NCBI RefSeq assembly: GCF_000832305.1
Contig: NZ_CP010536.1
Span: 3,968,001-4,032,000 of the forward strand
DNA: 64,000 nucleotides
Source: Cupriavidus basilensis
Lineage (GTDB): Bacteria; Pseudomonadota; Gammaproteobacteria; Burkholderiales; Burkholderiaceae
Direction: 5' to 3'
The notes beneath the pieces are model-generated. The model did no database searches and had not been told where the DNA came from. It saw only the letters and a list, made by a program, of their open reading frames with translations. A program made the translations under genes and the position numbers. This document shows, in pieces, positions 18,832 to 25,932 of this stretch. Within the stretch, counting starts at the first letter, position 1, and each line of letters begins with the position of its first letter.

Positions 18832-19164
18832 ATGCGGCAGAGTAGAGCAATTAAATTCACACTGCAGATCATGCCTAGGCGCCGAAATTGCCCAACGATG
18901 CAACAGCTTCAGACCCGATTCGTCTGGGCATCGGTGCGGTGGTGGCTATGGGCCCTCATTGCATTCATCGCCGCCTACGCTATCAATACCGTCCCGTGCA
19001 TGGTACCGGGCATCCTCCCAGGCGCCGCTGCCGTCTGCGAGCCTGCGCTCCCCGTCGCCTATGTCGTCTGGCCCGTGCTTACGCTCATTGGCTGCGCGAT
19101 GGGAGGGTGGCGCTTCTACCGTGATTACTACTGCGGCGATATAGCGCGAGACTTCTATGAGTAG
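18832..19164 (+). CDS. Small membrane protein, hypothetical
   Basis: 110 residues with two likely membrane helices: about WWLWALIAFIAAYAI and VAYVVWPVLTLIGCAMGGW. A basic N-terminus precedes them. No family recognised. The start is uncertain: ATG at 18832, GTG at 18808 and ATG at 18898 are all in frame, and only the first has a purine-rich upstream stretch (AGAGGAAG). It could be cargo of the island, or an open frame left beside the hsdM remnant. Confidence is moderate because no ribosome site is strong. Confidence 0.4.
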   Translation: MRQSRAIKFTLQIMPRRRNCPTMQQLQTRFVWASVRWWLWALIAFIAAYAINTVPCMVPGILPGAAAVCEPALPVAYVVWPVLTLIGCAMGGWRFYRDYYCGDIARDFYE

Positions 19165-19247
19165 GCCCTCGCACAACTCAGCAGTAGCCCCCCGAAGCCA
19201 CTCGGATATGCCCCGTCTTGTCGCGACGCACCTTGGGAAGGCGGCGC

Positions 19248-20108
19248 CTACTGGCCACGTCCTCGCGATAGATCGATCTCTCGAATCCATTTCTCCGCGT
19301 TGGGTAAGCTCATCGAACTCCGCAACTCCGTCATATCGGCAGCGAACGCTAGTGCCTTCTCCCGAACCGGCGCAAGCTCCTCTGAAGCTCGATAGGGCGC
19401 GCCGTCGAATAGGGCTAAGAACCGTGATGGATAGTCGTCCAGCTCAAACTGATGGATTCTTCCAAGGCGCTCCAGATATGCGTGCCCCTGATTGATCTCA
19501 GTAGTGAGCCTCAGAAACTCAGGGTCATTCGGGCTCAATGGCTTCGGAAGAGCGCTTCTAATCTCATCCAGCGCACGAATCTTTTCCGAAGTGAAACTGT
19601 GCATGGGGTCGGCAAATGCGCGAGCCAGATCGTGGCATATTACCTTTGCCCACGAGCGGAGAGCCCTAGAAGTTGTCGTGGGATCAGAACCCATAGCTTG
19701 CATGGTAGAGCGAACCCGCTGTGCTAGCTCGTAGCTCTCCCTGGGGCTCGGTGCGGAATCCCACCTTCCCATCTTGCTATGAAGATCGACAAGTGTCTCG
19801 CCGGTAATCTCGGCAAGCTGTCGCAGTTTGCGGAGAGCCTCATCGGCCTGCTCGATCTTCTCGTCCAACTTCCTCGTCTTTGCCTCGATGCCCAGGCCCT
19901 TGATGGATTCAAAGCGGTCAATCGTTGCGGCAAAAAGGAGAGCGAGCCCGGCTGCGAGTGATGTCGCTGCGATTGACGTATTACTGTGTGCGACATGCCA
20001 GGTGCCGACAGCCAGATTCACTACGCCGGCTGCAAACAAACTCCAGTTTGTCAGCCCATAAAGTAACTGGCGATACCAGGGGAGAAGATTTTTGCCGTCG
20101 GAGACCAT
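19248..20108 (-). CDS. Membrane-anchored coiled-coil protein, hypothetical
   Basis: 286 residues. Two hydrophobic helices lie near the N-terminus (WSLFAAGVVNLAVGTWHV and IAATSLAAGLALLFAATI). A heptad-rich coiled-coil stretch follows (KTRKLDEKIEQADEALRKLR), then a mostly helical soluble domain of about 170 residues that I do not recognise. The likely layout is an inner-membrane anchor with a cytoplasmic sensor or effector region. It lies 135 bases downstream of the PIN-like gene on the same strand. Base composition is visibly lower in GC than the chromosomal flanks, consistent with transfer. Confidence 0.65.
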   Translation of the reverse strand: MVSDGKNLLPWYRQLLYGLTNWSLFAAGVVNLAVGTWHVAHSNTSIAATSLAAGLALLFAATIDRFESIKGLGIEAKTRKLDEKIEQADEALRKLRQLAEITGETLVDLHSKMGRWDSAPSPRESYELAQRVRSTMQAMGSDPTTTSRALRSWAKVICHDLARAFADPMHSFTSEKIRALDEIRSALPKPLSPNDPEFLRLTTEINQGHAYLERLGRIHQFELDDYPSRFLALFDGAPYRASEELAPVREKALAFAADMTELRSSMSLPNAEKWIREIDLSRGRGQ

Positions 20109-20243
20109 AGCTTAGGGAAGTAGTATTTCGAGCGTCCTTCAGATACTCATCGGCCCGGTGTCATATGATCCTATGCATCGTAGCCAAGCATCGATGCACG
20201 CCCGAGCGCTCTGCTGTGCGGACTCTCGCGCCGCACGTCGCCC

Positions 20244-21464
20244 TTATCCTTGTAGCCGCCGCTCAATGGCGCTCGGAAGATTGAGGAACTTGCCGACCAC
20301 GGTCGTTTTGAGAGGGAGCTTTGCTTCGGATATCGTATTCGCCATGAAGCCATCAGCCCGAAAAATGTCTACGTGCGGTACGTACACGGTATGTAAGATA
20401 TCGCCAAAATCGCTTGCAAGTGGCTTACGATGCCGCTGTGGTAGCAGTGCTGACCGGCGTCCTAGGTGACACATGACGTTAGCAACTGTCATCAGAGTCG
20501 GAGCATTCTCCCATGAACAATCGAATGCGTCGCCCACTGTGATTCCCTGAGCCGCTGCAAGCCTCCGTACGAGAGATCTAGGCTGATTCCGCAATAGCGA
20601 TGTGAAAACGTCGCGTAGCCCAGTCGCGACTGCGTCGGAAGGTTCACCAGCATTAGCAAGCCCCTCGCAAAGTCCGCTAACTTCTTGGGCGAGAGCAAGT
20701 AGCGACTCCATCAAACTCTCCCCGATCTCCCGAATGCACAACGATACCGGCGCGACACGCTCCCACTGCTTTGCATACCAGTCTGCAAAGCACTCCAGGT
20801 CCGCCATCGAATCCCTAATCCCCTTGATGGCCGTCTCCCTGGATCCAATGCCGAGCGAGTACTGAATAACATCACGCAATGCAGCCGGTGTCATCGGAAA
20901 TTGATCTGCTGCGTGCTGTTCAGCGGTGAGAGCGAGGCTGCGAAGGCGCTTGTACGCAGAGCTGCGCAAGCCGCCCCGGCTGTCGAAAAACTCCTGCTCG
21001 TGCTTCCGTCTCGATTTTCGATTGAGGTGCATCGAGTCTAGCTCTTCGCGGAGCAAAACAGCGGGGGAAGTCGGCTCAATAAGCGCGTCGTCGAAGCTTG
21101 GCATCCAGTGCCCATCAGACCTAGAGACTTCAGGAGCGCTGACACCTTGATGCGGCGCTCTCGTTGCAAGAAGCTCCGATTCCATTATGGCGAAGGGATC
21201 CAGCAAGCACGCCCTACCGCAAAGGCGGGAGATATGCCTGAGGCGCATCTTCGCGGCATCTAAGCTCGATGCGTCCACTGGGGCGACCTCAATGACGTGA
21301 GCGTAGCTATATCGGAGCTGGATCAGGCCTTCTTCTTGCCAAGACAAGAGAGTTCTTTCGGTATCGGAATGAGCTTCTGTGCGGGCACTAGGGTTAGCCA
21401 GCGTCGAGAAGTCGCTACTATCCAGATACACTTGGAGGGGGCGCTTAGCTGTCACTGAAACCAT
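20244..21464 (-). CDS. PIN-like domain protein
   Basis: 406 residues. The start LQVYLDSSDFSTLANP resembles the first strand and acidic residue of PIN-like nucleases. The C-terminal SDFGDILHTVYVPHVDIFRA, followed closely by a further aspartate, resembles the motif that closes a PIN-like active site. The middle 200 residues are helical and unassigned. PIN-like proteins of this size occur as cargo on genomic islands and include RNA-cutting toxins and defence effectors. A nuclease function is inferred from the paired acidic motifs only. It is read opposite to the integrase and is low in GC. Confidence 0.6.
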   Translation of the reverse strand: MVSVTAKRPLQVYLDSSDFSTLANPSARTEAHSDTERTLLSWQEEGLIQLRYSYAHVIEVAPVDASSLDAAKMRLRHISRLCGRACLLDPFAIMESELLATRAPHQGVSAPEVSRSDGHWMPSFDDALIEPTSPAVLLREELDSMHLNRKSRRKHEQEFFDSRGGLRSSAYKRLRSLALTAEQHAADQFPMTPAALRDVIQYSLGIGSRETAIKGIRDSMADLECFADWYAKQWERVAPVSLCIREIGESLMESLLALAQEVSGLCEGLANAGEPSDAVATGLRDVFTSLLRNQPRSLVRRLAAAQGITVGDAFDCSWENAPTLMTVANVMCHLGRRSALLPQRHRKPLASDFGDILHTVYVPHVDIFRADGFMANTISEAKLPLKTTVVGKFLNLPSAIERRLQG

Positions 21465-21964
21465 TTGGATCTACAGCTCCGCATGAGGAACGCTCGTGGT
21501 CACTGCGAGCACGTTTTGGTCGACTTGCTGACTGTTCCGTCCTTGCAGACAAACTTGCTGCCGCTGCAATGCGAAACCCCGCCCTTGCTGCCCGAACATA
21601 GCTGGCGCCCCCGAGCATCTGCAGCCTGGCTCACCGCCAAGAGACCCAGAACAACCGGCGCCCCAATGTGACGCATATGCCATCCCGTTAGAATGGGAAG
21701 TGTCGCCGGCGGGGCTGCGCAGGGGAACCCTTCCGAAGCCGGGGCCCTCTGCCGAGCCCCCCAACCCGATCGGCTGCTGGGTAGCCGACGCGTTTACTGG
21801 TGGAGAGCATAGCAATACCTACTATCCGCCACAACTTCCACTGCAGCCGGGGGGCGCAGGAAATCCTTCCGAGGTGTGGAGCAGAGGGTAGCTGACCGGT
21901 AGTGGCGGGCCTCTGTTTGCATTACCATTGCGCCGATTGACCAAACAACAATGAGCTAACCAAA
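21465..21964. other. 500-base gap between divergent cargo operons
   Basis: Separates the minus-strand PIN-like gene from the plus-strand two-gene operon, so it should contain both promoters. I see no convincing gene; several short open frames overlap each other in both directions without family features. Confidence 0.4.
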
Positions 21965-22456
21965 TTGGCCGGTCCCGTTCTCTATTCAACGAATTGTTGG
22001 TACGCACATCAGATCGCAGTAAAGTACAGGGGAGGTCGTCACTTCGTGTGGTGCAGTGAGCACTACGATCCGACGAGCGCACCTGCGGGATCTGCTGGGG
22101 CCGCTATTGCCCCCAGTTCCAGTCCCAAAGGAATCTACGATCAGCTCCACGGAGATTGTGACCGAGAAGACACACACAGCGCGCTTATTAAGGGGTACTC
22201 AAAGACGTTTCGCCGACTTGCAACGCAGTGGCTCAGCACGTCCGAGATCACGAAGGACCAGCATGACGAGATCGTCAGCGCGATCACATCTAAGAGCTGG
22301 AAAATATGGCGTCCAGTACTCTTTGTGATTCCGCGGCATCCAATTGAAAGCTCCGGCCGATTGCTCACCGTGCCTCACAAGCGTCGAGCGGCATACGGAC
22401 CAGAGCTGCAAATTCTCGATTTGGCTGCGGCCGAATTCGACATGATCGAGAGGTGA
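21965..22456 (+). CDS. Unknown island protein, first gene of a two-gene operon
   Basis: 163 residues starting at a TTG codon. The N-terminal part reads LYSTNCWYAHQIAVKYRGG, then HFVWCSEHYDP, and the C-terminal part contains SWKIWRPVLFVIPRHPIE. It has no signal peptide or membrane helix. I do not recognise the family. Aromatic residues and histidines are concentrated in the first 35 positions, which would suit a nucleotide- or substrate-binding pocket, but that is speculation. The second gene begins four bases after its stop, so the two proteins probably act together. The start is not certain because TTG is uncommon. Confidence 0.6.
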   Translation: MAGPVLYSTNCWYAHQIAVKYRGGRHFVWCSEHYDPTSAPAGSAGAAIAPSSSPKGIYDQLHGDCDREDTHSALIKGYSKTFRRLATQWLSTSEITKDQHDEIVSAITSKSWKIWRPVLFVIPRHPIESSGRLLTVPHKRRAAYGPELQILDLAAAEFDMIER

Positions 22457-22460
22457 AAAA

Positions 22461-23360
22461 TTGATCACAACTCTGTCGCGGTTCGATAAGGTTACAGCAG
22501 CCGGGATTCTTGCGCGTGCCGCAGTCGCTTTAGACGATGATGCAAATCCGGTAGCTCACCAGTTTCGCGTGCCCAGCGAACTGGAGTTGCGCACCGCCAT
22601 ATTAGAAGAAATCCGAGCCAAGCTTGGAATAGCAGTAACTGACTGTACTCGTGAGTCGCTCGAGCGATTGGAAGATGTGCTTGATGACGAGATGGAAGCT
22701 CTGGTTGGCCCCACGGACACACAGAAAGCACTTGCCAACTTGTCCGCACAGGGCGACCTCCCCTCCGATCTTTTCGAGGTTGTCGCTATTCCAAATATCA
22801 TTCAGTTCTACGGAAAGCGATTCGACCAGGAAGAGAAAATAATCCGAGAAACGGTGAGTAAAGCCGATCAAGAGCAGCACTTCGGACCGCCAGTAGCCAT
22901 CGGCGAGCCCTTCCTCATTTCGTTGTTTACAAAGCACTACCCGAATAAGTTTCCTCTGCGTAGTTTTACGATGTTGGTGGCCGGTCAGCGTACAGGGCTC
23001 GTGCTGACAGTACAGCAAGCCTGGCGAGTATATGCTGACCTGGTGGATACGGTGAGCGCGAAGACTCTCGTCGATTTGCTGCGCAATTTTTCCAATGCGT
23101 TCAAGGCTGAATTGTTGGTCAATGGAAAGAAAGGCAATTTCTTCCTTTCTGAGAATATCCGGGACGATCATCCCAGCGGCACGGAAATTACTATTCTGCA
23201 CCCCACCGACAAGCACGGAAACCCGGCCAAAGGAACACATACGCAGACCGTTAGCTGTTTCGAACAGAAGGATCCGATTTCGCGAGGTACGCGGGTCTCC
23301 CTGATCGTTGGTGTGAATCTGACAAAATACAAGGCTGTTTTAGAAGAGCGTGCCTGGTAG
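22461..23360 (+). CDS. Unknown island protein, second gene of a two-gene operon
   Basis: 299 residues from a TTG start preceded by GAGAGGTG. The N-terminal 150 residues are helical and acidic; the C-terminal part is basic with short strands (LLVNGKKGNFFLSENIRDD, then ILHPTDKHGNPAKG). No catalytic motif I can name is present, nor a membrane segment. It is the last gene before attR. Small operons of unknown soluble proteins at this position, next to the attachment site, are often defence or toxin cargo; this is a location-based guess only. Confidence 0.65.
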   Translation: MITTLSRFDKVTAAGILARAAVALDDDANPVAHQFRVPSELELRTAILEEIRAKLGIAVTDCTRESLERLEDVLDDEMEALVGPTDTQKALANLSAQGDLPSDLFEVVAIPNIIQFYGKRFDQEEKIIRETVSKADQEQHFGPPVAIGEPFLISLFTKHYPNKFPLRSFTMLVAGQRTGLVLTVQQAWRVYADLVDTVSAKTLVDLLRNFSNAFKAELLVNGKKGNFFLSENIRDDHPSGTEITILHPTDKHGNPAKGTHTQTVSCFEQKDPISRGTRVSLIVGVNLTKYKAVLEERAW

Positions 23361-23441
23361 ATGGCGACGCCAGTCATCCGGGGGAGTCGTCAGCTGCTCG
23401 TGCACCGTAAAAGCGCGATGGGTGCTAGTAACGACAACGAA

Positions 23442-23462
23442 ACCGGGTATGAAACCGGGTAC
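23442..23462. repeat. Arm-type repeat pair, right end of island
   Basis: ACCGGGTAT at 23442-23450 and ACCGGGTAC at 23454-23462, in the same orientation and with the same 12-base step as the pair at 13716 and 13728. They lie 60-80 bases inside the attR core. Confidence 0.55.
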
Positions 23463-23521
23463 GAAATGGGAGCCCCTCGCCATAGACCCATCAACTACGC
23501 GGATTTCAGGTCGATATGTCG

Positions 23522-23536
23522 GTTTAACGTCTAAGC
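23522..23536 (+). other. Candidate attR core of the ychF island
   Basis: GTTTAACGTCTAAGC matches the ychF 3' end copy at 13587-13601 in 14 of 15 positions and would also end a reading frame in Phe-Asn-Val-stop. This marks the far boundary of the island and gives a length of about 9.9 kb. Confidence 0.6.
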
Positions 23537-23583
23537 AGACTGCACCACTGTCCGCCGGCTGGACTCGGCGGGCGACAAAAAAT

Positions 23584-23621
23584 GAGCCCCGCAAGGCATG
23601 CGTGCCTGCGGGGCTTTTTGC
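23584..23621 (+). terminator. Rho-independent terminator beyond attR
   Basis: AGCCCCGCA pairs with TGCGGGGCT, extended by GGCA/TGCC, and is followed by five Ts. It resembles the hairpin after ychF at 13636. It is probably the terminator that followed ychF before insertion, or a second copy brought by the element. Confidence 0.75.
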
Positions 23622-23662
23622 TTCAGGTGGCGGCCCCTCTCTTGTGCCGAGCCACCACAAGA

Positions 23663-23953
23663 TCATCCATCGCGCGTCCCCTCCAAGTCCCGCAGGACCG
23701 CGAGTTCGCTCAACACCAGCGCTTCGTTAGCGAGTGTCGCCGCCAGCGAAAGCAGATGGCCCTGGGTCTCCTCCGTCAAGTTGGCAAGGGTGCCCCCGGC
23801 AGCGTTCTCGATGGCGACCGACAGCAGCGCATTGAGTTGCGCAGCCTTTTCAGCGGCGAGGCTAAGCGGGCTTTCGGCTGCAGCGTGCGCGGTCACGAAG
23901 ATATCGCGGCCTGTCTGTTCGGCGCTGATGTTGTAGTGGGGGTGCTTACACAT
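23663..23953 (-). CDS. Small hypothetical protein (DUF3077-like)
   Basis: 96 residues, helical and alanine-rich, starting MCKHPHYNISAEQTGRDIF. The central part (AAEKAAQLNALLSVAIENAA) recalls short DUF3077/DUF6124-type proteins of pseudomonads, which have no known function. I prefer the ATG at 23953, preceded by GGGAG, over the in-frame ATG at 23962. Its start overlaps the end of a short upstream frame, suggesting coupled translation. It lies just outside attR. Confidence 0.55.
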   Translation of the reverse strand: MCKHPHYNISAEQTGRDIFVTAHAAAESPLSLAAEKAAQLNALLSVAIENAAGGTLANLTEETQGHLLSLAATLANEALVLSELAVLRDLEGTRDG

Positions 23954-24059
23954 TGGATGCACTCCCGATTTGGGAGCGCATGCGCTTTGGAATTACGGGG
24001 ACTTTGGGATAAGCCGAATGCCAGGTACAGGCAATTCGGACAAACAAGGACTGGGGCAT
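23946..24059 (-). CDS. Possible 37-residue leader peptide
   Basis: A short frame starting ATG at 24059 and reading MPQSLFVRIACTWHSAYPKV at its start. It has a strong ribosome site (AAGAGGAGG, five to six bases before the ATG). Its stop overlaps the start of the next gene in AATGTGTAA. A good Shine-Dalgarno sequence plus overlap supports a translated, coupled small frame; no family is recognised. Confidence 0.4.
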   Translation of the reverse strand: MPQSLFVRIACTWHSAYPKVPVIPKRMRSQIGSASNV

Positions 24060-24630
24060 GTGCGCCTCCTCTTGACCAATTCAAAGGAACCGCCTTGCGG
24101 CGGCTGTCTTCCCACGTAGTCGAGACGCCAATCCCGGTCGCTGTGGTTGCAGCGACTCGTCTAGTATAGCGCTGGCAGCAATGATCGTGCGCACTCCCGA
24201 GGCATCGGCTGCTGACTCCACGAAGACGCGCATACAGAGCTTTGGGCTCCTTCGCGAAAGACTTACGCTGGTCATCGCACAGATGAAAGCGCCTGTACGG
24301 ATGAGCAGGCGCGGCGCAGACGCCCTCGCACGACGCGACAATCGAACGAGTCCCAGGTTGTCGTTTCGCCCGATCTTCAATCAAAGAGATCCTTTGAGCG
24401 CCTGGGAGATGGTTCGGCGCAAAAGGCTGAAGCAAGTGGCTGGTTGGGCACGTCATCGCCAGACCCTTGATTTCGGTCAGTCGAAGCCTGACGAGGCGTA
24501 GTTGCAACTCGTACAAGGTGCGATCCGGAAGCCGCGGCCAATTGGCTTGGGATGTCTACGCAGGGTGACTGGACGGTACGGCAAGGAGCAATCATACTGA
24601 TCATAGTGATCAATATGGATGGAGATAACC
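24060..24630. other. Non-coding stretch before the toxin-antitoxin pair
   Basis: About 570 bases. Frames are open on both strands but overlap and lack ribosome sites or family motifs. The last 35 bases hold the candidate operator of the antitoxin gene. Confidence 0.4.
24598..24612 (+). promoter_or_regulatory. Candidate antitoxin operator, TGATCA direct/palindromic pair
   Basis: TGATCA at 24598-24603 and 24607-24612, each self-complementary, separated by three bases and ending 18 bases before the antitoxin ATG. Phd/YefM antitoxins usually repress their own operon at paired palindromes in this position. Confidence 0.5.
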
Positions 24631-24900
24631 ATGATTACCGAAGTCACCGCAGTCAATTTCCGGCAGAACTTGGGCGACATGCTCAATCAAGTGCAGTACC
24701 GCCACGACAGCATCGTCATCAACAAGGACGGTAAGCCGGTCGCCGCGCTGGTCGATGCCGAACTATTCGCGCGTATTCGCAGGATGCGGGAACACTTCGA
24801 GGCGCTGAGCGATCGTGTTGCGCATGCCTACGACGATGTCCCGGCCGAGCAGGGAATGGCTGAAATCGAAGCCGCCGTGGCCGCAGAACGGAATCGCTAA
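24631..24900 (+). CDS. Type II antitoxin, Phd/YefM family
   Basis: 89 residues. The start MITEVTAVNFRQNLGDMLNQ is the usual Phd/YefM DNA-binding fold, followed by IVINKDGKPVAALVD. The C-terminal half is charged and should wrap the toxin. I chose the ATG at 24631, with GGAGA seven bases upstream; an in-frame ATG at 24619 overlaps that ribosome site. The stop overlaps the toxin start (TAATG), giving coupled translation. The protein likely neutralises the PIN toxin and represses the operon through the paired TGATCA sites. Confidence 0.88.
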   Translation: MITEVTAVNFRQNLGDMLNQVQYRHDSIVINKDGKPVAALVDAELFARIRRMREHFEALSDRVAHAYDDVPAEQGMAEIEAAVAAERNR

Positions 24901-25313
24901 TGCCAGGGTTGCGCGTCGTACTTGACACCAACGTGCTGATATCGGGATTGGCCTATCCGGCAAGCATACCGGGACGCATAGTTCAAGCCTGGCGACAAGG
25001 CGCGCTTGACGTCGTGCTGTCGCGGTACATCCTGGACGAGATGACGAGAGTTCTGCCTCGTCTCACGCGGATCCGCTTAAGCCCCGAAGAAATTCGCGAT
25101 CTGGCCGACAGCCTCATTCTGCTGGCCGATTTGGTAGAGCCGGATAGTGGGCGGGATGACGAACTGCGAGATCCTGCGGATCAGCCCGTGCTTGCTACCT
25201 TGCGCGTCGCCCAGGCGCAATACTTGATCACCGGCGATAAGGATTTGCTGGCGCTGGCACAACGCTACCCGATCGTTACGCCCGCCACTTTCTGGGCGAG
25301 GCACGGCGGTTAG
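24900..25313 (+). CDS. Type II toxin, PIN family ribonuclease
   Basis: 137 residues. The start RVVLDTNVLISGLAYP is the signature of the putative PIN-family toxin group (TIGR00305-like), with the first active-site aspartate. The closing acidic residues are read in DPADQPVLATLRVAQAQYLI and TGDKDLLAL. Predicted to cut RNA when free of antitoxin. It forms a one-base-overlap operon with the Phd-type gene. The pair is 1.1 kb outside the attR core, so it is not part of the ychF island as delimited here, though it may mark another small insertion. Confidence 0.88.
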   Translation: MPGLRVVLDTNVLISGLAYPASIPGRIVQAWRQGALDVVLSRYILDEMTRVLPRLTRIRLSPEEIRDLADSLILLADLVEPDSGRDDELRDPADQPVLATLRVAQAQYLITGDKDLLALAQRYPIVTPATFWARHGG

Positions 25314-25365
25314 GCGTTGCGACTCAGCGTCTGCGCAGAAATCCGCACGCCGGGAAGGGCAAACA

Positions 25366-25404
25366 GAAGCCCCGCAAGGCCCAAGGGCCCGCGGGGCTTC
25401 CCGG
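25366..25404. terminator. Hairpin between convergent toxin and GDYXXLXY genes
   Basis: GAAGCCCCGC pairs with GCGGGGCTTC, with an inner GGC/GCC extension. It sits between two convergent stops and could serve both, though neither side has a long T run. Confidence 0.6.
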
Positions 25405-25431
25405 ATACAAGCGGCAGCTCACGCCAACTGC

Positions 25432-25932
25432 TCACAGCGCCCCCAAATCCTCCCCCCGCAGCCCCACCAGCAACGCCTGCCCGTCCGGCCCCACACGGAA
25501 TTCCCCATAGCGCGCCTTCTCGAACCGCGCCCCCTGCCCTTCCTGAAAGAAGTACGCATCGGTGGATACCTGCGCCTGCGTGCCGCCCCAGCGCGACGGC
25601 ACAGTCTGGAAGCGCAGCAGTTGCTCGCCGCCGGCCAGCGCCTCGCCTGTGTGCAAGCGCACAAGGGTGGCTTCGCCACGCGGGTCGCGGCGGATCACGG
25701 CGACTTGCTCGCGCGCGGGCTCGATGCCTTGCCGGTGGAGCGCCTCGCGGATAGCGTCCGCAATGGCGAAGTTCAGCGCCATGTAGTCGCCTTGCATGAG
25801 CGAGCGCGGATCGACTGGCGCCAGGCGCAGGTAGACGGTGTCGCCATGCGCCAGCAGCCGTTCCTTGCCGGTGATGGCGAAGGCGGCCAGGCCGAGCGTG
25901 AGGACCCATGCCAACAGTATCCAGCGTTTCAT
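25432..25932 (-). CDS. GDYXXLXY domain protein
   Basis: 166 residues with one N-terminal membrane segment (WILLAWVLTLGLAAFAI) and a periplasmic domain. The name-giving motif is seen as QGDYMALNF at about residue 47, with phenylalanine in place of the last tyrosine. The family has no known reaction. Its start overlaps the DUF4401 stop by four bases, and DUF4401 overlaps DUF2157 in the same way, so the three proteins are translationally coupled and probably form one membrane complex. Confidence 0.88.
   Translation of the reverse strand: MKRWILLAWVLTLGLAAFAITGKERLLAHGDTVYLRLAPVDPRSLMQGDYMALNFAIADAIREALHRQGIEPAREQVAVIRRDPRGEATLVRLHTGEALAGGEQLLRFQTVPSRWGGTQAQVSTDAYFFQEGQGARFEKARYGEFRVGPDGQALLVGLRGEDLGAL

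Larger units (their letters stand above)
23361..23662. other. Right end of island and following terminator region
   Basis: 302 bases with no gene. They contain the right arm-type repeat pair, the attR core and a strong hairpin, each listed separately. Confidence 0.5.

Noticed and set aside
24081..24380. Minus-strand 99-codon frame before the toxin-antitoxin pair
   Set aside because: Overlaps an equally long frame on the plus strand, neither has a ribosome site or family features.
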